Part shown: in pieces, positions 14,192-22,344 of the stretch | Layout: each line of letters opens with the position of its first letter | Numbering within the stretch: the first letter of the stretch is position 1 | Position numbers and translations under genes: made by a program | NCBI GenBank assembly: GCA_001464065.1 | Contig: LNDN01000029.1 | Coordinates: forward strand, 1 to 33,697 | Reading direction: 5' to 3' | From: Acidobacteria bacterium Ga0077522 | Lineage (GTDB): Bacteria; Acidobacteriota; Vicinamibacteria; Vicinamibacterales; Vicinamibacteraceae | Length of the DNA stretch: 33,697 nt | The notes under the pieces: model-generated | Database searches by the model: none | Seen by the model: only the letters and a program-made list of their open reading frames with translations | What the model was told of the DNA's origin: nothing

Positions 14192-14830
14192 GTGGACGCG
14201 CGCTACCTCGCGATCGAGGGCCCTCCCGGTGTCGGCAAGGCCGTGCTCTCCGAGCGCCTCGGCCAGCGCCTCGACGCCAGCCTCGTCCTCGACGATGTCG
14301 AGAACCCGTTTGCGCCCGATCGGAAGTCCGAAGTCGCCGGCGCCGCATTCCAGGCCCAGCTCTTCCACCTGCTGGCTCGACACCGGCAACAGGAGACGCT
14401 TCGCCAGGGCGACCTGTTCAGTCAGGCCACGGTGTGCGATTACCTGTTCGACAAGGACAAGATCTTCGCCTACCTGACCCTCGACGACAACGAACTGTTC
14501 ATCTACCAGCGCCTGTACGACCTGCTGGCCCGCGACCTCCCCACCCCGGACGTCGTCGTCTACCTGCAGTGCCCGACCGACCGGCTGCGCAAGCGCCTGC
14601 GCGACCGCGCCCGGCGTTCCCCGGACCGTCGACTCGCCGACGACCACCACATCGGCGAGCTCAACGACGCGTTCAACCACTTCTTCTTCCATTACACGGG
14701 GGCGCCGCTGCTGGTGGTGGAGACCTCGTCGCTCGACCTCGACTGGCACGACGAGGACGTCGAGGATCTGCTGCGACAGATCGAGCACATGCAGCAGGGC
14801 ACGCAGTACTACGTTCCCCGGCAGCGCTAG
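14192..14830 (+). CDS. Deoxynucleoside kinase family protein (atypical P-loop)
   Basis: This 212-residue protein resembles bacterial deoxyadenosine/deoxyguanosine kinases, which phosphorylate salvaged deoxynucleosides with ATP. It shows the P-loop region YLAIEGPPGVGKAVLSERL, a substrate region FQAQLFHLLARHRQQE, VCDYLFDKDKIFAYLTLDD, VYLQCPTDRLRKRLRDRAR (lid Args) and a C-terminal VETSSLDL. The P-loop ends GK-Ala (residues 15-17) where nearly all kinases of this fold have GK-Ser/Thr, the Mg-coordinating residue. The GTG at 14192 gives the natural N-terminal strand; codons farther upstream give unrelated sequence. It lies upstream of accD and folC on the same strand. Confidence 0.85.
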   Translation: MDARYLAIEGPPGVGKAVLSERLGQRLDASLVLDDVENPFAPDRKSEVAGAAFQAQLFHLLARHRQQETLRQGDLFSQATVCDYLFDKDKIFAYLTLDDNELFIYQRLYDLLARDLPTPDVVVYLQCPTDRLRKRLRDRARRSPDRRLADDHHIGELNDAFNHFFFHYTGAPLLVVETSSLDLDWHDEDVEDLLRQIEHMQQGTQYYVPRQR

Positions 14831-14947
14831 GGGCCGGGCGCCCAGCCCTTGCGTTCCCCTCCGCGGCTGACTAACCTGTCCCTTCGCCTGCCGACGGACA
14901 GGGCGACCGGAGCCCGTCTCCGCCGCCGCGTCGCCGCGACGAATGCC

Positions 14948-15793
14948 ATGGCCTGGTTCAAGCGCGTTCCCAAACCCATCGCTCCGGCGCAGAAGACGAG
15001 CCGCATCCCGGAAGGCGTGTGGGTCAAGTGTCCCGACTGCAGCCAGGCACTCTACAAGAAGGACCTCGACGGCAACCTGCAGGTCTGCCCCAAGTGCGCC
15101 CACCACTTCCGGCTCGGCGCGGCCGACCGGCTGGCCATGCTGTTCGACGGGCCCTGGGTCGAGCACGACCGTGACCTCGCCTCCACCGATCCCCTGAACT
15201 TCATCGACACCAAGCCCTACTCGCAGCGGCTGCGCACCGCGCAGGAGGCGAGCGGCCTGAAGGACGCCATCGTCTGTGGCACCGGCACCATCGACGGGAT
15301 CGAGACCGAGATCGCCGCGATGGAGTACTCCTTCATCGGCGGCAGCATGGGCGTGGTGGTCGGCGAGAAGATCACCCGCGCCATCGAGCGTGGCCTGCAG
15401 TACCGCCGGCCCGTCGTCGTGGTGTCGTGCTCGGGCGGGGCCCGCATGATGGAAGGCACGCTGTCGCTGATGCAGATGGCCAAGGTCAGCGCGGCGCTGG
15501 CCCGACTCGATCGCGCCGGCCTGCCCTTCATCTCCGTGCTGACCGACCCGACCACCGGTGGCGTCACCGCCAGCTTCGCGATGCTCGGTGACCTCAACAT
15601 CGCCGAGCCGAAGGCGCTCATCGGCTTTGCCGGTCCGCGCGTCATCGAGCAGACCATTCGCCAGAAGCTGCCCGAGGGCTTCCAGCGCGCCGAGTTCCTC
15701 GTCGAGCACGGCATGGTGGACATGATCGTCGACCGCCGCAAGCTGAAGGCCGCGGTCGCCGACGCGCTGAGGTTCATGCACGCGCCGGCATGA
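14948..15793 (+). CDS. accD: Acetyl-CoA carboxylase carboxyltransferase subunit beta
   Basis: This 281-residue subunit transfers the carboxyl group from biotin to acetyl-CoA, the first step of fatty acid synthesis. A C4 zinc finger (Cys28, Cys31, Cys47, Cys50) precedes the crotonase-fold domain, which contains GSMGVVVGEKITRAIE, VSCSGGARMMEG and LTDPTTGGVTASFAMLGD. The length matches typical AccD. I chose the ATG at 14948 for the start MAWFKRVPK, common in the family. The stop overlaps the folC ATG (ATGA at 15790-15793), a classic accD-folC coupling. Confidence 0.96.
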   Translation: MAWFKRVPKPIAPAQKTSRIPEGVWVKCPDCSQALYKKDLDGNLQVCPKCAHHFRLGAADRLAMLFDGPWVEHDRDLASTDPLNFIDTKPYSQRLRTAQEASGLKDAIVCGTGTIDGIETEIAAMEYSFIGGSMGVVVGEKITRAIERGLQYRRPVVVVSCSGGARMMEGTLSLMQMAKVSAALARLDRAGLPFISVLTDPTTGGVTASFAMLGDLNIAEPKALIGFAGPRVIEQTIRQKLPEGFQRAEFLVEHGMVDMIVDRRKLKAAVADALRFMHAPA

Positions 15794-17097
15794 CGCCGCA
15801 GGACCGCCTCGCCACCCGCGAGTTCTTCGGGCTCAAGCTCGGGCTCGACACGATCGGCGCGCTGGTCGCCGCGCTCGGGCAGCCGCAGCAGGCCTTCCTC
15901 CCGGTCATCGTCGCCGGCACCAATGGCAAGGGTTCGGTCACGGCGATGGTCGCCGCGGCCCTGCAGGCCGCGCGGCTGCGCGTCGGTCGCTACACGTCGC
16001 CACATCTCCTGCATGTGCGTGAGCGCTTTGCCATCGACGGCGTCGATGTCGACGACGGGCAGCTCGACGCGGCGTTGCAGGCCGTGTTCGAGGCCGAGGA
16101 CGCCCTGCTCGCCGCCGGCACCCTCGGCGGTCCTGCGACCTACTTCGAGCTGACCACCGCCGCGGCCTTCGTCATCTTCCGCGAGGCACGCGTGCAGGTC
16201 GCCGTGATCGAGGTCGGCCTCGGCGGTCGGCACGACGCCACCAACATCGTCAGGGCGCCGTACGCGGCGATCACCTCGATCGCCCTCGACCACATGGCGC
16301 AGCTGGGCGATTCGCTGACGGCGATCGCCGGAGAAAAGGCCGGGGTGATCATGCCCGACGCCATCGTGGTGAGCGGCGTCACGGAGACGGAGCCGGCGGC
16401 CGTCATCGCCGAGACCTGCCGGGCGCGGGGCGCCCGCCTGGTCCTCGCGGCCGAGGACGTCGTGGTGGACGCCACGGAGACGGCCGGCGAGACGACGCTG
16501 CGCCTCGAGACGCCATGGCGCCACTACGGCCCGGTGGCACTGGCGCTGCCGGGGCGACATCAGGTGGCCAACGGCGTCGTGGCCGTGCGCCTGCTCGAAG
16601 TGCTCGAGGCCCGCGGCATCGGCGGCGGGCGGGACGCCATCACCGCCGGGCTGCGCGAGGCGCGCTGGCCGGGACGCCTGGAGCGGCGGCATCTCCCCGG
16701 CGGCGCGCCACTGGTGCTCGACGGCGCACACAACCCTGCGGGTGCCACGGCCCTCGCCCGCTGGCTGCAGAGCAGCGGATTCTCGCCGGTCACGCTGGTC
16801 ACCGCCTGCATGCGCGACAAGGACGTGGCGGGACTTCTCACGCCGCTGCTGCCGCATGCCCGTCGGGTCATCGCCACGGCCGTGGACTTCCCTCGCGCGC
16901 TGCCGGCCGACGACCTGGCTGCCCTGATCACGCGGCTGGCTCCCGCGATGCCCGTCGAGGCCGCCGCCACGCCGACCGCGGCCATGGCGCGCGCGTCCGA
17001 AGACGGTGCACGGGTGGTGGTCGCGGGCTCGCTGTTTCTCGTCGGCGCCGTCCGCGGCTGGCTCGACGACCAGGCCGGGGCGCGCGATCCCGCGTGA
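15790..17097 (+). CDS. folC: Bifunctional folylpolyglutamate/dihydrofolate synthase
   Basis: This 435-residue cytosolic ATP-dependent ligase adds glutamate to dihydropteroate and folates. The P-loop is GTNGKGSV at residues 43-50, followed by RVGRYTSPHLLHVRERF, VIEVGLGGRHDATNI, SIALDHMAQLGDSLTAIAGE and, in the C-terminal domain, LVLDGAHNPAGATAL. All are Mur-ligase/FolC landmarks. It is translationally coupled to accD by a 4-nt overlap. The C-terminal ten residues are variable. Confidence 0.95.
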   Translation: MTPQDRLATREFFGLKLGLDTIGALVAALGQPQQAFLPVIVAGTNGKGSVTAMVAAALQAARLRVGRYTSPHLLHVRERFAIDGVDVDDGQLDAALQAVFEAEDALLAAGTLGGPATYFELTTAAAFVIFREARVQVAVIEVGLGGRHDATNIVRAPYAAITSIALDHMAQLGDSLTAIAGEKAGVIMPDAIVVSGVTETEPAAVIAETCRARGARLVLAAEDVVVDATETAGETTLRLETPWRHYGPVALALPGRHQVANGVVAVRLLEVLEARGIGGGRDAITAGLREARWPGRLERRHLPGGAPLVLDGAHNPAGATALARWLQSSGFSPVTLVTACMRDKDVAGLLTPLLPHARRVIATAVDFPRALPADDLAALITRLAPAMPVEAAATPTAAMARASEDGARVVVAGSLFLVGAVRGWLDDQAGARDPA

Positions 17098-17137
17098 TAT
17101 TCTGCGGGTCGCCACGCCCGACCTCCCTGTCCAGCCC

Positions 17138-19456
17138 GTGCCATCCATTCCGACGCTCCGTGTCCTCGCGCTCCTGCTCGTCCTGGCCGCGCTCCCCGTG
17201 GCCGCCCACGCGCAGCAGGTCCCGGGCTTCAAGCTGTCGCGCCAGCTGAAGATCGAGATCGACGGCTCGAAGTTCCGCTTCCTCGGCGAGGTCGAGATGA
17301 CCGACGACGCCGGCAAGCAGAAGTTCTTCGCCGATCAGGTCGACTACGACACCGAGACGCGACTGATGGTGGCCACCGGCAACGTGGTCTACACGTCGCC
17401 CCAGACACGCATCGCCGCCGAGCGGCTCGAGTTCAACCTCGACACCAAGGTGGGCACGTTCCACAACGCCACCGGCTCGACCTACCTCGGCGACAAGGTC
17501 GACAAGAGCTTCTTCGGCACGCAGGAACCCGACGCGCTGTTCTACGGTGAGGTGATCGAGAAGGTCGGACCCAAGCGTTACAAGATCACGCGCGGCGGCT
17601 TCACCAGCTGCGTGCAGCCGACGCCGCGCTGGGAGCTCGTGTCGAGCACGTCGCTGGTCGAACTCGACGAGTACGCCATCATGAAGAACACGGTGCTGAA
17701 GGTGAAGGGCGTGCCGATGTTCTACCTGCCGGTGATGTACTACCCCATCCAGGGTGACGACCGCGCCACCGGCTTCCTGCTGCCGACGTATGGCTCCTCG
17801 GTCATCCGCGGCCCCAGCGTCAGCAACGCGTTCTTCTGGGCCATCAACCGCAGCCAGGACGCCACCGTCTACCACGACTGGTTCGCCAAGCGAGGGCAGG
17901 GCGTCGGCGGGGAGTATCGCTACGTCGCCGGCCGCGGGTCCCAGGGCAACGTCACGACCTACTACCTGAAGGAGAAGGAAGCGACGTACACGAGCTCGCT
18001 CGGTTCGGTGACGACGCCGGCGGCGACCAACTACGAGATCCGCGCCAACGTCGCCCAGGTGCTGCCGCTCGGCCTGCGCGCCCGCGGCAACGTCGACTAC
18101 TTCTCCAGTGTCGTCACGCGCGCGACCTTCAACCAGAATCCGTATGACTGGTCGTCGCGCACGCGCAGCGTCCGCGGCAACATCTCGGGCAACTGGGGCC
18201 GGCAGAGCGTCAGTGCGACCTACGACACCACCGAGCTGTTCTACTCCGACACGAACTCGAGCCTGCAGGGCGGCACGCCGCGGCTGTCGTACAGCCTCGC
18301 CCAGAGCCGCATCGGCAAGACGCCGATCTACTACAGCTTCAACAGCGAACACGTCTCGATTGCGCGCATCGACAAGGACGGCGACCGCGAACTCGATTCG
18401 AGCCTCAACCGCTTCGATGTCAATCCGACGATTCGCGTCCCCTTCAACAAGCTGCCGTACCTGACGTTCAACTCGTCGATTTCCTACCACTACACCCGCT
18501 ACGACAAGAGTTACGTCCCGCAGGCCAACGGGCGTCTCGGCGGCATCCCCGAAGACGCGCCCCTGACGCGCTCCTACTGGGATCTGCGCACCGACATCGT
18601 CGGACCGAAGTTCTCGCGGGTGTGGGACACGCCGAACAACGGCTACGGCGAGAAGTACAAGCACACCATCGAGCCGACCTTCACGGTGCAGCGCCTCACC
18701 GCCTTCGACAACTACGACCGGATCCCCAAGCTCGAAGGCTACGACTTCACCTACGGCGGCACCACCCGCATCGCCTACGGCATCGTCAATCGCTTCACGG
18801 CCAAGCGGCGCAGTGGCGCCTCGACGGCCAGGACCCGCGACTTCCTGACGGTGGGCCTGACCCAGAGCTACTACAGCGACCCTCAGGCCAGCCTGTACGA
18901 CTTCGGGGCATTCCCGCTCAACTTCTTCGGACGCGCGCCCAGCAATTTCTCGCCGATCAACCTCGGCGCCGCCTTCGCGCCGAGCGAGAAGACGTCGATC
19001 ACGACGCGCCTCGACTGGGACGACCGTGCCGGCGAGTTCCAGAGCATCCGCATCAACGGCACCTACGCGCTGTCGCAGTGGCTCGACGTCAACGGCGGCT
19101 GGAGCCAGCGCAAGTTCTCGTTCGACCCGACACGTCCGGACAACTTCTTCAACGCCAGCACCAGCTTCCGCACCAGGGGCAACCGGCTCGGCGGCACGTA
19201 TTCGTTCTACTACGACATCGGCCGCTCGGTGATGCTCGACCAGCGCATCGTCGGGTACTACAACGCGCAGTGCTGCGGCATCGTCGTCGAGTATCAGCAG
19301 TACAACTTCCCGCAGTTCTCGACGTTCTCCGTGCCACAGGACCGCCGCTTCAACATCGGCTTCACGCTGGCAGGGCTGGGCACGTTCTCGAACTTCCTGG
19401 GGGCGTTCGGTGGCAACACCGGCACCTCGGGCAGCTTCGGCAACCGTTCGTTCTAA
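17138..19456 (+). CDS. lptD: LPS-assembly outer-membrane protein LptD
   Basis: This 772-residue protein has a signal peptide (about 1-25, ending AAHA), an N-terminal LptA-like jellyroll (about 30-140, with DYDTETRLMVATGNVVYTSP) and a long beta-barrel domain rich in aromatic strands (about 180-770). It includes the entry region VPMFYLPVMYYPIQGDDRATG. Cys158 in FTSC and the adjacent pair Cys712-Cys713 in NAQCCGIVVEYQQYNF match the disulfide-forming cysteines of known LptD proteins. It would insert lipopolysaccharide into the outer leaflet. GTG at 17138 is preferred because it begins a clean signal peptide. TATTCT at 17098-17103 could be a -10 box overlapping the folC end. Confidence 0.93.
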   Translation: MPSIPTLRVLALLLVLAALPVAAHAQQVPGFKLSRQLKIEIDGSKFRFLGEVEMTDDAGKQKFFADQVDYDTETRLMVATGNVVYTSPQTRIAAERLEFNLDTKVGTFHNATGSTYLGDKVDKSFFGTQEPDALFYGEVIEKVGPKRYKITRGGFTSCVQPTPRWELVSSTSLVELDEYAIMKNTVLKVKGVPMFYLPVMYYPIQGDDRATGFLLPTYGSSVIRGPSVSNAFFWAINRSQDATVYHDWFAKRGQGVGGEYRYVAGRGSQGNVTTYYLKEKEATYTSSLGSVTTPAATNYEIRANVAQVLPLGLRARGNVDYFSSVVTRATFNQNPYDWSSRTRSVRGNISGNWGRQSVSATYDTTELFYSDTNSSLQGGTPRLSYSLAQSRIGKTPIYYSFNSEHVSIARIDKDGDRELDSSLNRFDVNPTIRVPFNKLPYLTFNSSISYHYTRYDKSYVPQANGRLGGIPEDAPLTRSYWDLRTDIVGPKFSRVWDTPNNGYGEKYKHTIEPTFTVQRLTAFDNYDRIPKLEGYDFTYGGTTRIAYGIVNRFTAKRRSGASTARTRDFLTVGLTQSYYSDPQASLYDFGAFPLNFFGRAPSNFSPINLGAAFAPSEKTSITTRLDWDDRAGEFQSIRINGTYALSQWLDVNGGWSQRKFSFDPTRPDNFFNASTSFRTRGNRLGGTYSFYYDIGRSVMLDQRIVGYYNAQCCGIVVEYQQYNFPQFSTFSVPQDRRFNIGFTLAGLGTFSNFLGAFGGNTGTSGSFGNRSF

Positions 19457-19460
19457 GCAG

Positions 19461-20417
19461 ATGCCCCGCCCTGTCCTGGTCACGGGTGCTGCCGGCTTCG
19501 CGGGCACGCACCTGCTGGCGCTGCTGCGGCGCGAGGGAACGCCGGTGCAGGGGTGGTACCGGCCCGGTGAGCCACCGCGCGGCACCGCGCTGGCCGGCGA
19601 TGACGACATCACCTGGACCGCCATCGATCTGCGTGACGCCGCGGCCGTCGACCGCGCGATCGCGGCCCTGCAACCTTCGGCCGTGTATCACCTCGCCGGG
19701 GCGGCCAACCAGGGCGCCGCCTGGGCCAACACCGATCTCACGCTCGAGCTCAACGCCTACGTCACCCACGTGCTGCTGGCCGCCGTGGCACGCCACGCAA
19801 CGGACGCGCGCGTGCTGGTGACCACGTCCGCGGTCGTCTACGCGCCCTCGGATCGCGCCCTCGCCGAGGATTCGCCGATCGCACCGTCGACGCCGTACGG
19901 CGTCAGCAAGCTCGCGCAGGAAATGGTGGCGCTCGAAGCCGCGCGGCGCGAGCAGTTGGACGTCGTCGTGGTGCGCCCGTTCAATCACATCGGGCCAGGG
20001 CAGAGCCCGGGGTTCTTCGCCCCGGAGTTCGCCCATCAGGTGGCGCGCATCGAAGCGGGCCTGGACGCCGGGCCGATGCGGGTCGGCAACCTCACGCCAC
20101 GGCGCGATCTCGCCGACGTGCGCGACATCGTGCGCGCCTACCGTCTCGTGATGCAGCACGGGGCCCGCGGCGAGATCTACAACGCGTGCCGAGGTGAGGC
20201 GGTCGAGATCGGCGAGTTGCTGGCGATGCTGCGCGCGCTGGTGGCACGACCGATCGAGGTCGTCGTAGCGCCGGAGAAGCTGCGACCGGTGGACGTGCCG
20301 CTCCTGCTCGGAGACCACGCGCGGCTGTCGGCCGCCACCGGCTGGCGCCCCGAGATCCCCATGGCGCAGACACTCGCCGACATCCTCGAGGAGCAGCGAC
20401 GGATGGTGAGATTCTGA
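19461..20417 (+). CDS. NAD(P)-dependent sugar-nucleotide epimerase/dehydratase family protein
   Basis: This 318-residue extended short-chain dehydrogenase has the Rossmann motif VTGAAGFAG at residues 7-15, the catalytic Ser123 in TTSAVVYAP and Tyr146-x3-Lys150 in PYGVSK, then NHIGPGQSPGFF and a substrate block LTPRRDLADVRDIVRAY. It is most like GDP-6-deoxy-D-lyxo-4-hexulose reductase and GDP-mannose dehydratase-like enzymes that make deoxysugars for surface polysaccharide, but substrate is not fixed by sequence. ATG at 19461 lies 4 bp after the lptD stop, so it is probably in that transcript. A short octamer array overlaps its stop codon. Confidence 0.88.
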   Translation: MPRPVLVTGAAGFAGTHLLALLRREGTPVQGWYRPGEPPRGTALAGDDDITWTAIDLRDAAAVDRAIAALQPSAVYHLAGAANQGAAWANTDLTLELNAYVTHVLLAAVARHATDARVLVTTSAVVYAPSDRALAEDSPIAPSTPYGVSKLAQEMVALEAARREQLDVVVVRPFNHIGPGQSPGFFAPEFAHQVARIEAGLDAGPMRVGNLTPRRDLADVRDIVRAYRLVMQHGARGEIYNACRGEAVEIGELLAMLRALVARPIEVVVAPEKLRPVDVPLLLGDHARLSAATGWRPEIPMAQTLADILEEQRRMVRF

Positions 20418-20436
20418 AATCCAGAAATCCTGAAAT
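20413..20436. repeat. Octamer array (3 units) over the epimerase stop codon
   Basis: Three head-to-tail 8-bp units read TCTGAAAT, CCAGAAAT, CCTGAAAT. The array begins on the epimerase TGA (20415-20417) and ends 3 bp before the stop of the convergent gene. Confidence 0.55.
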
Positions 20437-20439
20437 TCC

Positions 20440-21555
20440 CTAGACCCGCAGGAACGTCCCGTTGCGGTGCAGGTAGCGGAGGAAGATCCAGCGGGCGGCG
20501 ATGCCGCCGATGGCCAGGATCACCGGACCCGCGGCCCCCGAGAGGGACGCCACGCCACCGAGGAAGAACTTCGCGATATCCGGGAAGTTGATGAACTCCT
20601 GCGCGACGTAGATCGTGATCGCGTTCATCCCGATCACGACGAACGGGAAGGCCCAGCGCCGCGCCCCCTGGATGTCGATGACGAAGTAGAAGACGGCCAC
20701 GAGCAGCAGACTCCAGCCTGCCGCGATCATCACGTAGGAACTCGTCCACAGGTTCTTGATCACCGGGAACAGCGGTGACCAGGCCATGCCGATCAGCAGA
20801 CTCGCGACGCCGGCCAGCACCAGTCCGCGCAGCTTCTGCATGGCGGGCCGCGGCTGCATGAACCACCATCCCGTCAGCGCGCCGAACAGGCACGTGGCCA
20901 CCGCCGGGATGTGCGACAGCAGCCCTTCGTTGTCGCCGTAGGGATAGCAGCAGAACGTGCCAGGCAGCACCAGCCGATCGACGTAGCCCACGAGGTTGCC
21001 CTCGGGCGACAGGTCGTAGGCCTGGAAGCCGGGCGCCGGCACGAAGGCGAGGAGCGCCCAGTAGCCGAGCAGCAGTGACGCGGCCAGGATGGCCTGGCCC
21101 CGCATCCGCAGATGCAGCACCGCGAGCGCCGTGAAGAGATAGCAGATGGCGATCCGCTGCAGGACGCCCGGCCAGCGCATCGCCGCCAGGTCGAACTGCA
21201 ACAACCCCCAGTTGATCCAGCCGAGCAGGAGCAGCAGGGCGACTCGACGCAGGATGCGCGGATAGGCCGCGGAGGGCTTCGCCTCGTATCGCTGCAGCGA
21301 CATCGGCAACACGATGCCGACGATGAAGATGAAGAGCGGGAAGATCAGGTCGTAGAACACGAACCCTTCCCAGGGCAGGTGCTCCATCTGGTGGTCGAGC
21401 CACGCCCACCCGAGCCAGACCGCGAGCGCGCGACAGAGGATGTCGCCGCCCGTGATCCAGAACATGTCGAAGCCCCGCAGGGCATCGATGAACAGCAGGC
21501 GCGGCGGTGATCCCCCGGCGGGCACCGCCGGCCTCCTGTGCGGCGCGGGCGTCAC
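20440..21555 (-). CDS. DUF5009/HGSNAT-like membrane acyltransferase family protein
   Basis: This 371-residue polytopic protein opens with LLFIDALRGFDMFWITGGDI and has about ten membrane helices, including FYDLIFPLFIFIVGIVLPMSL and LLLLGWINWGLL. This is the pattern of DUF5009 and of the heparan-alpha-glucosaminide N-acetyltransferase-like (YeiB/OpgC-type) proteins, which modify sugars on the far side of the membrane using acyl-CoA. The acceptor here is unknown. The start is probably GTG at 21553-21555; it lies 4 bp behind the upstream secreted-protein gene, which suggests a two-gene operon. Confidence 0.85.
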   Translation of the reverse strand: MTPAPHRRPAVPAGGSPPRLLFIDALRGFDMFWITGGDILCRALAVWLGWAWLDHQMEHLPWEGFVFYDLIFPLFIFIVGIVLPMSLQRYEAKPSAAYPRILRRVALLLLLGWINWGLLQFDLAAMRWPGVLQRIAICYLFTALAVLHLRMRGQAILAASLLLGYWALLAFVPAPGFQAYDLSPEGNLVGYVDRLVLPGTFCCYPYGDNEGLLSHIPAVATCLFGALTGWWFMQPRPAMQKLRGLVLAGVASLLIGMAWSPLFPVIKNLWTSSYVMIAAGWSLLLVAVFYFVIDIQGARRWAFPFVVIGMNAITIYVAQEFINFPDIAKFFLGGVASLSGAAGPVILAIGGIAARWIFLRYLHRNGTFLRV

Positions 21556-21559
21556 GCGC

Positions 21560-22252
21560 TTACGGCTTCCGTGCGGCCGAATACGCGCCGGCGTTGCCGC
21601 CGATGTCGTACGTGCCCTTGATGACGCCGCCGTCGATCGTGCCCTTGATGGTGCCCGACAGTCCGTCGGCGACCACGGTCAGGGTCAGCGCCGAACCCTC
21701 GAGGGTGCCCTTGATGGGAATGTCGAGACCGTCGGGCGTCTTGAGGGTGCCACCAACGGTGGTGCCGTCCTGCGTGAAGTTGAACGAGTAGCCGCCACCG
21801 CCATCGCCGGTGATGTCCCAGGCGCCAGCGAGCGGACCCGCCGCGCCGGCCCCAGCAGCCGCACCGCCCTTGCTGGCCGTGAAGTCACCGGCCGCCGCGC
21901 CGTTGCCGTAGTCCACCGCGCCCTTCATCGTGGCGCCGGCGACCTTGCCGGCCAGCACGATCGGCAGCGGCTGTCCCTGGTAGTCCACGGTGAACGCGAT
22001 GGAGACCCCCGTCTCGGTCGTCTTGACGTCGACGGGGATCGACCCCATCTCGCCGGTCATCGCGCCGGCGAGCTTGCCGGCCTCGTCCTTGATGACGAGC
22101 GTGCCGGGGTGCGTGCCCTGCGGCGACGTCATGGTCAGGCTCCAGGTCCCCACGAGGTCCTGGGTGGAGGGAACTTGCGCCGTGGCTGCGCCGGCGAACA
22201 CGACCACCGACGAAGCGACGAGCGCCCGGAACGCGAACAGTCTGAATGTCAT
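21560..22252 (-). CDS. Secreted protein with two tandem beta-rich domains
   Basis: This 230-residue protein starts with a signal peptide (about 1-25, ending ATAQ). Two related segments follow: about residues 33-130, opening LVGTWSLTMTSPQGTHPG, and about 140-228, opening LAGAWDITGDGGGGYSFNF. Both share a G-x-W opening, alternating hydrophobic strands and near-end phrases (KGAVDYGNGAAAGDFTASK versus KGTYDIGGNAGAYSAARK). This looks like an internal duplication of a lipocalin-like or beta-barrel unit, separated by a Gly/Ala linker. I do not recognise a named family. It lies directly upstream of the acyltransferase-like gene and is probably co-transcribed with it. Confidence 0.8.
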   Translation of the reverse strand: MTFRLFAFRALVASSVVVFAGAATAQVPSTQDLVGTWSLTMTSPQGTHPGTLVIKDEAGKLAGAMTGEMGSIPVDVKTTETGVSIAFTVDYQGQPLPIVLAGKVAGATMKGAVDYGNGAAAGDFTASKGGAAAGAGAAGPLAGAWDITGDGGGGYSFNFTQDGTTVGGTLKTPDGLDIPIKGTLEGSALTLTVVADGLSGTIKGTIDGGVIKGTYDIGGNAGAYSAARKP

Positions 22253-22344
22253 AGCCGGGTCAGTCTACCCGAACTGCCGGGCGGTTGATCCCTCCAGCTT
22301 GACCCGCGTGGCCCGAGCAGTGACAATGCGAAGAAAAGACGAAA

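Noticed and set aside
14138-15781. Long minus-strand frame opposite the kinase and accD
   Set aside because: Shadow of two well-supported genes; no motif of its own.
16928-19624. Very long open frame (about 900 codons) on the minus strand across folC and lptD
   Set aside because: It is antisense to genes with clear family motifs, rich in Arg, Ala, Gly and Val as expected for a shadow in GC-rich DNA, and shows no domain I recognise.
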